Made by a program: the position numbers and the translations under genes. A stretch of DNA of 25,712 nt from Paraglomus occultum. Its lineage: Eukaryota > Glomeromycota > Glomeromycetes > Paraglomerales > Paraglomeraceae. The DNA lies in NCBI GenBank assembly GCA_910592205.1, contig CAJVPJ010000412.1, positions 1 through 25,712 of the forward strand, given 5' to 3'. Positions 1 to 9,287 of this stretch are shown piece by piece (positions within the stretch are counted from its first letter, which is position 1; the number at the start of each line of letters is the position of its first letter). The notes beneath the pieces were generated by a model. That model ran no database searches. It saw only the letters and a list, made by a program, of their open reading frames with translations, and was not told where the DNA came from.

Positions 1-210
1 GGTTTCCTTTTAATGCCTTGAAACCCACATATACTCTTTTACTAACAAATGGTATCCTAAATCCTAACCCAAATTCCAAAAACGCATGAAAACGCGGATC
101 ATCCTCAACTTTGCTAAAAAGGCTAAAAATTATCACCCAAAAAATTTTATAATTTTCATACTAAAATAGAAAAAATTTCGTTTTAATCCGATTTCGTTTT
201 AATCTGTCAC
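1..210. mobile_element. MITE copy A, truncated by the window edge
   Basis: The block from position 1 matches the interior and right end of the complete element at 7281-7504, starting at the counterpart of 7331. It ends at 210 in the same terminal sequence, whose reverse complement begins GTGACAGATTAAAACGAAAT. Compared with the second copy it carries about 35 extra bases near 80-115, so the 7281 copy has an internal deletion, or this one an insertion. The left terminus and target duplication lie outside the window. There is no coding capacity, so it would depend on a transposase in trans. Confidence 0.8.
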
Positions 211-979
211 AATAATTACAATTATTTTTGGGCACTTCAAGTCACGCGTATCTTCACATGCCCGCACCCAACAGTTTAGTGAAGGCACCTCTACAATTAT
301 TAGTACTGTTACTTTTATTTATAATTTGAATTGTTTTTATCTTGTATGGCGTAAACAACAACAAAGACGCGTACACGAGAAAACAGAGCTTTCAATTGAT
401 ACCAAAATCGATTGTTTTTGTTACGTCAATTTTAATAGAAAAACTGACCGCGCAAACTTATGTCTAGGTAGTGTATATTCAGGAGATATATTTCTTCGTC
501 ATCTTCTAAATCTTCTGACCAATTAGTTATTGACAATTTTCGTGAGGCAATGTTAATACCATAACCCTAACCCTAATCTTCGCCAAGATTAAAAACGAGA
601 TCATTACTGTGGCATCTGACCGCCTTTAAAGCCAATCGAGGGAACTTCTTTACTTTCTGTAAATCGATGAAATATCAACTCAAACCTTACCGCCAATAAT
701 ACTGCAGTATAATTCGAAACGCAGACTCTTGAGTTTTGATGACATCAAAAGACCCGTTTGATAACTGTTTATTTTGTTCTACACCTCGGTATATTTTACG
801 TTTTTTTCCTTCATACAGGCATGATTTAATTTAACGCCTGGGATATAAATAATAAAAGTGGGTAAGCTGACATCCCGATTTAGATGAAATTGCCTATCCG
901 CTATCGTGATCAGGTAGATCCCTAAATAGCATTGTCACACGGCTTGTGCGGAAAAAGCGAGGGTTTTGGATCTACGCAA
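211..979. other. Intergenic; upstream region of the TFIIIC gene
   Basis: No convincing gene. A 66-codon open frame at 326-526 (+) has no recognisable domain and no intron context. A short run of the CCCTAA unit, about two and a half copies, sits at 561-575 and resembles TTAGGG telomere repeat. The promoter and any 5' UTR intron of the downstream gene must lie here, but no clear TATA element or initiator can be assigned. Confidence 0.4.
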
Positions 980-3150
980 ATGAATACCAGACGTCGTAGT
1001 ACCCGAACAAAGACTGGAACTACCCAAACAAAGACTGAAAAAAGTAAAGCTGCTGAACACAAAACCGAAGATACGAATGTATGGTGGGGAGTGGTCAATG
1101 GTCCAATGAAAAGCTATCTTACAGTGATAGGAGATGGATTGGATGTTCCAAAGAACGTATATGAGGATTTGAAACTGACAATAGATGACATCGAGTTTTT
1201 AAGCGATGAAACGCGACAAGTATACCTCCCAGAAACGAAAGATCCGGTTACGATAAACATAGTTCCATCTAATTGCAGCTCTGCTGATCTACCTCAATTT
1301 TCGTCATTAAGGCTATCTTCTTACATTTCAAATCACACTGGTATGATTATAAACGTCGGCTTCTCTATATGGGGCTTACAATGGTGTCCTTCGCTACCTA
1401 CCAGATCGCCACAATACCTTGCTGTCGGTGGATACAAGTCAACGACTGACGAGCATCGAGAGATTGGGATTAAACAGACGACGAATATGCAGAACGTTAT
1501 TCAAATTTGGAGAATTGACTGCAGAGACGAGAAAGAAATTAATGGGGAAGAGAGAGATTTACCGTATTTGGATATGGTTATTTGTCACGATTATGGCTGT
1601 GTTTATGACTTGAAGTGGTGTCCTTATGGTGCGTGTGAGTTGGTAGATAATGATATTGAAGAGAATGACGGTGATAATACCAAGACGCACATCAAAAGGT
1701 TGGGAATACTTGCTGGATGTTTTGGAGATGGAACAGTGAGATTTTTTGTAATTCCTTCACCGGATGATATTCGACGCCGACTGGGAAAGAATGATGCAGA
1801 AACTTTGTACATCAAGTTTAAGCAGGAAGTAATTAAACTATCCCTTCCGGGCATATTATGTTGGACGCTTGAATGGGGTGGTCATGAGAAGGTCGCCGTT
1901 GGCTGTACAAATGGCTATATTGCGACATGGAATATGTACGACATATTTTCAAAGCGAAATCAACAGCAATCCATCTCGAATTCAAATTTACTCTGTCCAA
2001 CTCGCTACGTCTGGTCACACGATTCTAGCGTTCGCCAAGTTTTATGGAACTCACACTTCAACCCTACGCATATTCTATCTTGTGGGCACGACGGGAAAGT
2101 GCAGATATTCGATGAACGCGACCCATGCATGAAATACGACCTTCGGCATTTACGGACTGTTATGATGAGTGTTGCTTGGTCTAATCGTTATGACGGATTG
2201 ATGTTTCCTGATCAAGAGTATGGGGTCAGGTTTGTGAGGACGGACGATTTCGCCAAGACTATGAGAGTTTTGCAACACCGACAGTGTATTTGGGTGAGTT
2301 GTGGTGAAAAGTTGGAGATTGCATGCAGGGGTCAGTTTGATCGTATAACTTTAGATGCTGAAATAATAATCTCTGTAAATATAGTCTATCGGCGTGTCGC
2401 TGTTTCATCCGTTTGTCGCCAGTTGTGGAACCGACGGTCTTGTTACAATGACCAATATATTTCCGCTGAAGAGCAATTGGAAGGTTATTTTAATTTGTAT
2501 TTACGTGTTTCTCTCGAAATTCTCGATCAAGTGTACTACATTGAATTTGAAAACGTGCTGCAGAAAACCAGTTGGCAGTTTTTTAGAGAAATTGACATTA
2601 GAAAAGTTCATTATCGTTGGGAAAGCTCAAACTTTATCCAATGACTTCTTGTTGATTTTTCTCAACAATCTAAATTGAATGCTTTCAGTTTCTGTTGTCA
2701 AAAATCCCGTGTAATGTCAGTCAAGTACTTAACATCTAATGTATGAATGCAGAAACCGAAAGAAGTCATTTTATATCGTTTATCTTACAACAGTGAAAGC
2801 AGATCCTTTACCATATGGGATAATATTATTCCACGGGTAAGTTAGTCGTACTGTCAAAAGCGTCTTTAATATCAACATTGACACCATTCTATAATTAGAA
2901 CGAGACCAAACTTGGACGCAATGAATCTCTGTATAATTATTTGTTTCCACCGGAAATTTCCATTCAAAAGGTATGCTGAATTATGACCGGTTAGGCAAAG
3001 AGTTTATTAGTATTAGCTAAAACTGCCGATTTGAAATGCCTATTATTATAGCTGCAATGGAACCCTAATATCACAACGGGAACATGGATTGCATCAGGAG
3101 GAGCGGCGGGTTTGTTACGCGTTGAATGTGCAGACAAAAATGAAGAATGA
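980..3150 (+). CDS. WD40-repeat TFIIIC subunit, Tfc6/Sfc6/GTF3C2-like (5 exons)
   Basis: Predicted subunit of the RNA polymerase III factor TFIIIC, the module that helps recognise the B box of tRNA genes in the nucleus. Exon model: 980-2293, 2385-2483, 2753-2836, 2899-2970, 3052-3150, all junctions phase 0, giving 555 residues. The N-terminus is basic and Thr-rich (residues 1-30), as expected of a DNA-contacting tail. WD-like blades follow: GLQWCP near 127, VIQIWRI near 173, LKWCP near 210, GILAGCFGDGTVRFFVI near 243, VAVGCTNGYIATWNMYDIF near 305, ILSCGHDGKVQIFDERDP near 364, then FHPFVASCGTDGLVTMTN after the first intron and WIASGGAAGLLRVE at the end. The family's conserved RLSYN and WNPN stretches are present. 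The start is the first ATG in the frame; the open frame runs 16 codons further upstream. The weak point is the 2484-2752 intron (269 nt, donor GTTATT), which may hide a further exon. Confidence 0.82.
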
Positions 3151-4440
3151 AAAAAAAGTCAATTACTATTACAAATTGTTAAAATTACATGATACATACA
3201 TTGATTCAATACGCGCGGAAGGTTTGGCATCCAGAACTATACAATGAATGAAATGTTTTCAATTGGGGCAAAACCAGACAAAGTGAACATTCTATAATAC
3301 TAACGCTAATGGAAGTTTTGATATGATTTCAGTGATAGTATCTGGAAGTGTAGGTGGGTTATGTATTAGTATGCATGTTAAATGTGTAGATTTTATTAAA
3401 AATTTTTATTTAATTATAATTGTCATATTTATCATAAAAAATAGATATTAATATATTCATTACCATATGTAGAACGATTTAGTTGGGTTTTTAATCTTCT
3501 GGAATTTCACAATCCCTATATTAATATAAATAATATCATTACATTATCTTGAGCTATCCACAATTTTGTATCTAGTGGTTAACACTTTCTTTGTTTGCGT
3601 TATCCTATACTAATACATTCAATGTCTGTAACTTCATATTCAGAGGAATTGATTTTCAAAAGCGGCTAATTACCTTTTTAATCAAATAAACATAAATCAT
3701 CCGTTCGTGGTCTAAACTAATAAAAGTAATTTCGTTATTTTTGCGATAAATGTTGTAAGTATATGTTGTAAGTACTGCATATGGTAATTGTAAACTCACT
3801 AATGCTAGCACTTTCAAATACGATTATAGGAATTCTCTACACAGTTTGTGGCTCAAATAAACTGAATCGATACTTTGGATCGCGTCTAATACATGAGCGC
3901 CTGTGTTACAGTACGCACGAATATTAAATTATTAACGTTGTTGGTGCCACTTGCTAAACTTTGATGGGGGCAACAGGAAAAGTTATTTTCAATCTAGTTA
4001 TTTAGAACAAAATCTAAAGAACCAATGCCATGATCATATAGAATAAACCAGATATAATTCGTGTTAAAAACAGACATGCTCATATGATGCGCAAGAAACT
4101 AAGCTAATTCATCTTTGTTTTGTAAAATTAAGATATATTGATCACTTTTACTGTGAGATATAGAAGAGCTAGTGTCTGAGACACAGTTTCACGAGCTACA
4201 AATATAAAAACGTGCGTTTTCTCAGTGAACTGGGCCTAAGATACAGAATAATCCATATCGTGACTTTTTACAACGCGAAACCCAAGTAATTTCAAGCAAG
4301 CTATAATCCATAACCGCAAAATCTCAATCTTACTACCAAATAAAATCGAATCATAACCTATCAGAATGTTCTCGATTACTTACTGCTTGCCGGCTTCATG
4401 CTATATTTCTATACACCGTAACCAGATATAATTCTGGACA
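3151..4440. other. Intergenic, AT-rich; short repeats only
   Basis: No gene seen. Two small signals are present. A 21-bp sequence at 3271-3291 recurs inverted at 7834-7854 and is listed separately. A 15-bp direct repeat, AACCAGATATAATTC, occurs at 4046-4060 and 4420-4434, the second copy just before the transposase-like remnant. The rest is AT-rich without long frames or recognisable motifs. Confidence 0.45.
3260..3291 (+). repeat. Left arm of a distant inverted repeat pair
   Basis: The block AAACCAGACAAAGTGAACAT plus one T occupies 3271-3291, with CAATTGGG just outside at 3260-3267. The exact reverse complement of both parts, with a longer gap between them, lies at 7834-7875. The arrangement resembles transposon terminal inverted repeats, but 4.5 kb of unrelated features lies between. 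Confidence 0.5.
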
Positions 4441-4900
4441 CTGAAAAGCGATTAGACGCAAAAATGACGGCCTCATTCAAAAAACAACAAAAAATATCTC
4501 TGATTTATCTGAAACCGTAAAAATCTTGGTTATGACATTTGCAAAGTCCGAGATGGGTCGCAAGAAGTAGTAATGCCGGATCTGGTACATCCAAAACGGC
4601 TCAAACCTATACTAGCACTATTTTCGAACTGTTGATGCATTATTCGACGAGAAAAATCGTGTCGAAAAGCGGTCCATGGCAAGGCTGTACCCCAAGGTAG
4701 CTGAAGAAATCCGAACTCTTGTTATCAATCATAAGAGGGGTGTAGCGATTAGTGCTGCCACCATTAGGAATTTCCATAAAAAATTGACTAAAAACCCGAA
4801 AGAAGAGACATTGGACGCATTAAAGTTATGGGTATCGAAACAGAATGGAGAGATGATACTGAACCGGAATGTGAGGAGGAAGAAAAAATAAATCACGATT
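4440..4900 (+). pseudogene. Possible transposase remnant (pogo/Tc1-like helix-turn-helix region)
   Basis: A 71-codon frame at 4676-4891 contains KVAEEIRTLVINHKRGVAIS followed by AATIRNFHKKL. This looks like the second DNA-binding helix-turn-helix of pogo/Fot1-type DDE transposases, where the pattern 'hydrophobic pair, basic run, V-x-[IV]-S, small residue, x-I-R' is typical. Shifting frame near 4827 gives an acidic tail (VMGIETEWRDDTEPECEEEE) that would suit such a protein's C-terminus, so the DDE catalytic core appears deleted. No terminal repeats could be fixed. The assignment rests on pattern memory only; it could be a chance frame. Confidence 0.28.
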
Positions 4901-5569
4901 AGCTAGTGTGGGGAACCGCTATTTTTACTATGTAAAAGGCTTAGGGTCCGGCGGGCATTTATGCTTTATTCCTCCGGGAAATGCATCATAGGCCAACTTC
5001 ATCTTGTCATTTTACTGTGTATGACTATCATGACCATATGTGCACATAATGAACTATATTAATATGTGAACGTAACGATTATATGCAAACATAATAGATA
5101 CCAAAGCTCTAGACGTAAACTCTTCCTTGAGGTTTGCCATAGTTCTGTTAATTATTTATATCTAAATAGATAATAACATCGAAACCATGGGATTATTAAT
5201 TGTGGACAAGATAAAGGCCGACCAGGATTATTATTATGAGGCTAAATAATTGATGCAGGAGCTTTGTTATAATTCCGTTAGGAATTTGAGAACACAGATG
5301 ACAGCAACTCATCGGAACGGGACTTTTTTTTGAGACCGAAGTGAGTTGGCTTTGTCAACTACTTACTTACTATTACTGTTAGTCCTCGCTTCAAATGTTC
5401 GAATACTTTGTATTTGACGTTCACGTATAGTCATAGTATAGTGCATCGGATAATTTTTTGGGGACTGTCGAAAACGTGACTTTGCTGCAGATGCAGATCT
5501 ATCAAAATAAAAACGGTGTATCAAAAACGAAACTTTTGCTCCCTTGAACATCCTGCTACAGTTCCATTT
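4900..5569. other. Intergenic
   Basis: No supportable gene. A 62-codon frame on the minus strand (5363-5551) is basic and Ser/Arg-rich without a recognisable domain. The remainder is AT-rich. Confidence 0.4.
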
Positions 5570-5914
5570 TTACTTAACAGATCCATATTTTATGTGTATA
5601 CAGTACATTCTCAAATATGAATTTTGTTTCCCAATATCCGGCTTGCTTGCAATAAAAATTAAGCGACAAACTTCTAAGAGAGCATGCATTAAATGACCTA
5701 GGATCCGCGTACTCTCCTCTTTGATAGCATCATACATTTTCGCTTCTCTAGTATTCTGATTCGCTATGCGCACGTGAAAATTACGAACTGGAATGGTTTC
5801 TCGTGATTGTGGTACATAAATACAACAATGTCTAGCAAGTGGTGTGCTTACTTTGACAAAACCGAGCCTAAAGAATATTGTTTTCTGGGCTTTTATGAAT
5901 ACTGTTCGAAGCAA
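5570..5914 (-). CDS. Hypothetical open frame, 114 codons, unrecognised
   Basis: This minus-strand frame has balanced composition (internal AKMYDAIKEESTRILGHLMH) and a helical, mildly amphipathic middle. It could be an exon of a gene or noise. A GTAAGC donor-like site lies inside it, at about 5850 on the minus strand, so the true exon may be shorter. No domain, signal peptide or membrane segment is obvious. It lies head-to-head with the gene fragment starting near 5997. The coding status is doubtful. Confidence 0.22.
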   Translation of the reverse strand: MLRTVFIKAQKTIFFRLGFVKVSTPLARHCCIYVPQSRETIPVRNFHVRIANQNTREAKMYDAIKEESTRILGHLMHALLEVCRLIFIASKPDIGKQNSYLRMYCIHIKYGSVK

Positions 5915-5996
5915 TTGGACTTTACCCTCTCTTTTCAGAAGTAATCTTTTTTATATTATTCTTTGTGTAAGTGATTAGCAGAGGGTGTTCTTATAG

Positions 5997-6113
5997 CTAC
6001 GGGGACAATGGAATGCTGTCTACCTTATGGTCGGAACGTCCGCTATTAGAAAATGGAACCCTTACAACTACGGGGACAATGGAATGCTGTCTACCTTATG
6101 GTCGGAACGTCCG
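5997..6113 (+). repeat. 46-bp direct repeat, period 71 bp
   Basis: The same 46 bases, beginning CTACGGGGACAATGGAATGC, occur at 5997-6042 and 6068-6113 without a mismatch. The 25 bases between them are unrelated. Because 71 is not a multiple of three, the duplication shifts the reading frame of the exon it lies in. Confidence 0.93.
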
Positions 6114-6714
6114 TTGTAACTGCTTTCCGCAGTGTGCTAATTTCGCGTGGATCATACATAGACCATTGGAGTCCATACACTATTGGAGTCCATACTTTAA
6201 CTGATCATATTAATTCTTTATTTGTAAGGGCCATCGTGATACTCTTTGCGATGTCAACGCTTTTTGGAATAAAATTGAACTAAATAGACAGCTACAGGAT
6301 CAATCGCAGACCGCAGAGGTTATAGTTTACTTGTTGCAACAAAGATTGGCACTATATTAATTTATTTTCTTTACTGACTGCAGGTTGAAGCTACTAGTTC
6401 GTTGATAAGTGTTTCCAAAAAAACCTTTGCAACAACAATTAGAAACGTTCATTCAGCTGTCGAAAATGTTAACGACACATTTACATTGGTATGAAATACT
6501 GTTGATAATAAGCATTTGTTTACTTTACTAATATATTATTCAGACAATAACAGGAAATCCCAAAACACGATCAGCTGAAGAAGCTTCCCCTATTGTTACA
6601 CCTCCTCCCAACCTTCGCGATCGCTCTCCTTCTCCATCTTATTACAACGGGAATAATTCTTTAAATGATTATGATGAAGAATCAGCTGAGGTCTCCAGTG
6701 ACTTTTTTTTTTAA
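6066..6714 (+). pseudogene. 3' part of an unrecognised multi-exon gene, probably inactivated
   Basis: Four exons join in one frame: about 6066-6223, 6292-6318, 6384-6488 and 6544-6714, with introns GTAAGG...ACAG, GTTATA...GCAG and GTATGA...TCAG, all phase 0. The first stretch reads QLRGQWNAVYLMVGTSVVTA and onward to HTLTDHINSLF, with mixed hydrophobic character. Exon 3 is helical (VSKKTFATTIRNVHSAVENV). Exon 4 is a disordered Pro/Ser tail (SPIVTPPPNLRDRSPSPSYY) ending in an acidic stretch and three Phe before TAA. I do not recognise the family; a C-terminal cytosolic tail of a membrane or trafficking protein is one possibility. The upstream exons are missing, and the 71-bp duplication at its head puts the only visible acceptor (TATAG before 5997) out of frame, hence 'pseudogene'. 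Confidence 0.5.
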
Positions 6715-6729
6715 ATTTATTTGTTTTGA

Positions 6730-7280
6730 GGGATTCACAGAAAAGCGAGAATCTGAAAATGCAATGCGTAATGTGTTAATATTAAGATCAGCTCAACACG
6801 TTTTAGCCATGGATGCATTTGCAAATGAAAGTACACTAACATTTCTCAAGGCTTATCGTGGTGAAATATCCGAGTAATTGATAAATAAATTCCAACCACT
6901 TATAGGTAGGACTGTTGGGTATCTTTACGACCCAGATAGTGGGGCTGAAGCTATGCGAATTGGGTTTGAATTTCTCAGACAAGTCAAACGCGTGGCATTG
7001 TTGTAACAAGCTCTAATATGGCTCGAGTATTAGTAAAAGAAGCTTCCAAATTATCATTCAAAGCTCGTGACTATTATGGAGATATGGATGGGAAACAACG
7101 AAAAAAAGACTTTTTAGACATTAATACCGCTTGGGGCGAACTTGATTGTGTGAACACAGTAGAAGCAGGTATTTCTTTCGAGAAACCTAAGCACTTAACA
7201 TAGTTATAGGCATGACAAATATTGGGACTCCAGTTAATGTAGAAGCATTTATCCACAGATATTCCTGGGTATTATTGATT
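6730..7280 (+). pseudogene. Decayed origin-of-replication-binding helicase-like gene
   Basis: Four collinear blocks in shifting frames read like the replication-origin-binding (herpes ori-bp type, SF2 helicase-like) proteins that I recall as multicopy in Rhizophagus genomes. Block 1, 6741-6877: AQHVLAMDAFANESTLTFLK. Block 2, 6902-7007: GRTVGYLYDPDSGAEAMRIG. Block 3, 7006-7203: MARVLVKEASKL and YYGDMDGKQRKKDFLDINTA, then a conserved NTVEAGISFE motif. Block 4, 7203-7280: VIGMTNIGTPVNVEAF. In-frame stops and at least two frameshifts (near 7003 and 7203) separate the blocks, so it cannot encode a protein. Only an internal portion is present; the Walker A region is not seen. Its right side is cut by the MITE at 7281. 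The family name is from memory; the decay is directly visible. Confidence 0.6.
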
Positions 7281-7504
7281 GTGGCGGATTAAAACGAAAT
7301 CGGATTAAAACAAAATTTTGGGGTATTTTGGGTTTCCTTTTAATGCCTTGAAACCCACATATACTCTTTTACTAACAAATGGTATCCTAAATTCTAACCC
7401 AAATTCCCAACAAAAGGCTAAAAATTACCCCCAAAAATTTTTATAATTTTCATACTAAAATAGAAAAAATTTCGGTTTAATCCGATTTCGTTTTAATCTG
7501 TCAC
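7281..7504. mobile_element. Complete MITE copy B with TIRs and target duplication
   Basis: A 224-bp element. The left end is GTGGCGGATTAAAACGAAAT and the right end, reverse-complemented, is GTGACAGATTAAAACGAAAT, so the inverted repeats run for about 28 bp with two or three mismatches. It is flanked by a perfect 7-bp direct repeat, ATTGATT, at 7274-7280 and 7505-7511, interpreted as the target-site duplication. It has no coding capacity. The superfamily is uncertain. It inserted into the already or later decaying helicase-like pseudogene. Copy A at the window start belongs to the same family. Confidence 0.88.
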
Positions 7505-7511
7505 ATTGATT

Positions 7512-8258
7512 TTGAAAACGTATTAGTATGGAGCAATTTTCTCTCCTTGCTTTTTTTAGAATGCTTCTAATGGTGCTGTAATTCTTGGGTCCATAGTAAT
7601 AGTGGATTTGATGTGAATTAGTCTCATATTAATATATATAAAGAGATAATCCTATTACTATTACTATATTATTAATAATCCTGTTATGGTTTATATTCAT
7701 CGCATTCAAATTCTGGTATAATAAGTCATAAGTTATGAATGAGCACTGCTAATACTTTTCAAAACGTCATCAGTCACGCTGGTCAATTTTACAACCACAT
7801 CATAATCAGCCTCTCATTTATGTCACATAATTAAATGTTCACTTTGTCTGGTTTGGTTGCAGCATGTCCCAATTGACATGCACAACAGAATAAAAGGTTT
7901 GGTAGAATGTTAATATATAGAAACCGAGCCTTTCCAACTGACTCCGCTCATAAAAGCACTGTCAAGTGTAAAGTTACAGATTCCTGATAAAACTCGATTG
8001 GTTATCACAAATAGATAATAATAATGCGACGAGCATTGAATTGGAACCGTACGCTTAGAAGCTAGACAAAAGCGTGATTACTTTATTAATAAATAAAGGA
8101 TTTTATTTGAACTTGGATGTTTTATTTGCAGAATAGTAAACATTACTATATACCAATAGTCCCGATATTCTTTGCAAGTACCACAAACTCTGTAACGAGA
8201 TTCATTGCGATACCGCTCTCCTTTGTTCCATAAATTCGGCCTTTCTCCTCCCTCTTAA
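7512..8258. other. Intergenic; holds the right arm of the inverted repeat pair
   Basis: No gene seen. The inverted match to 3260-3291 lies at 7834-7875. TTTATT at 8103-8108 would read AATAAA on the minus strand, about 150 bases beyond the stop of the isomerase gene, and is a candidate polyadenylation signal. Confidence 0.45.
7834..7875 (-). repeat. Right arm of the distant inverted repeat pair
   Basis: This is the reverse complement of 3260-3291: AATGTTCACTTTGTCTGGTT plus one T at 7834-7854, then CCCAATTG at 7868-7875. The inner 21 bases are identical and the outer 8 bases are also kept, but 13 bases separate them here against 3 in the left arm. Confidence 0.5.
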
Positions 8259-9287
8259 TCATTGTAATTTCTTGCTCTTTCTCCGATAGTCCTCACTCAC
8301 CGCCCTAGTTAATTCTTTCCAACTTTCTGTTGTCAAAATGATCGGAATAATGACCCAGATGGTATTTATGAATATGAAATAGAACCAGTAGTAATATGCT
8401 TCAGGACGACTATGGGGAGAGCCTTGAAAGATGGTCGTCCAGAAATAGATAACACAACCGTACAGGTGAACGATGGAGACCGTTAGCTGAAGCACATGAC
8501 GAGAAGGCCAATTGAAGTAAATAGCGAGACAAGTGAGGACACATAGTGGGCCACCGAATATCTAATAATGTTTGGGAGAGTAGTTAATATTTTTGATGTA
8601 GACAAAATACCAATATACGGTTCTAATTTTCAGAAAAAACAATTCCAGCCATGATCCCAATACTCACTGTGGTGATCCTCTCCATACAAACGACCAGTGG
8701 ATCCGAGGTTAGATACCTCGAATCACTGAGCGAGTACTCCTTCCATAACTGTGCTAAAATGTTATCATCCTCCGACATAGTAGCATGAAAATATGCAAAA
8801 TAACCCTCGAACGCTAGATGAATGCACGAGCATACTACAAACCAGATAAAAATTGCTCTGTTTCTTGGAGTGACCGATGCACGATTCAGGATTAGGTAGA
8901 GTGAAGGAAAAATAATAACCGAGAGAGCCCCCAAAAAGATTGAAAAGGTTTCGAAGGCGGAATAGGGCGACGGAACGTAGTTTGGTAACTGAGAGAAGGT
9001 TAAAGGATAGGAAGAGTTGGTGGGGCAAACGTGGGTAAGTTTGAGCGTAAAAGGTTAGGGGTTAGAAAAGTAAAGTCAGGCGCAACAAATGTAGCAAAAG
9101 TTCAAACCTTGATATCTTGTGGATAAAAAGGATGAGCCGGTGTGCTGACTGGTGGGGGCTGACTAATGTCCTCAGTCGAACGAGTGCCGCCAAACAACCA
9201 TTCAATAAGATTTGCCATATTTTCCCTCTTTCGCTTTGACAAACAAGAATCAATTTCGGAGAACCGAGTTGTTGGGTTTTCAATCAT
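8259..9287 (-). CDS. EBP-type sterol delta8-delta7 isomerase (3 exons)
   Basis: Predicted emopamil-binding-protein family 3-beta-hydroxysteroid isomerase, which moves the sterol B-ring double bond from C8 to C7 in the ER membrane. Exons on the minus strand: 9287-9108, 8988-8668 and 8561-8259, phase 0 junctions, 267 residues. Family marks: HPFYPQDIKLPNYVP at 52-66; H117-x3-E121 in CIHLAFEGYF; E163-x2-T166 in CMERIT; GGPL at 170; N233-x2-W236 in FINTIW. These match the three residue pairs (His/Glu, Glu/Thr, Asn/Trp) that mutagenesis of mammalian EBP marked as catalytic, with near-identical spacing. About four or five hydrophobic segments are visible. The C-terminus RRKSKKLQ is lysine-rich, consistent with ER residence. 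A second in-frame ATG at 9218 (MANLIEWLFGG) would give a 244-residue protein, nearer the family's usual 230. Ascomycetes and basidiomycetes normally use the unrelated ERG2 enzyme for this step. Confidence 0.9.

Noticed and set aside
1624-2018. Minus-strand frames inside the TFIIIC gene
   Set aside because: Shadows of the WD40 coding exon, with no domain content.
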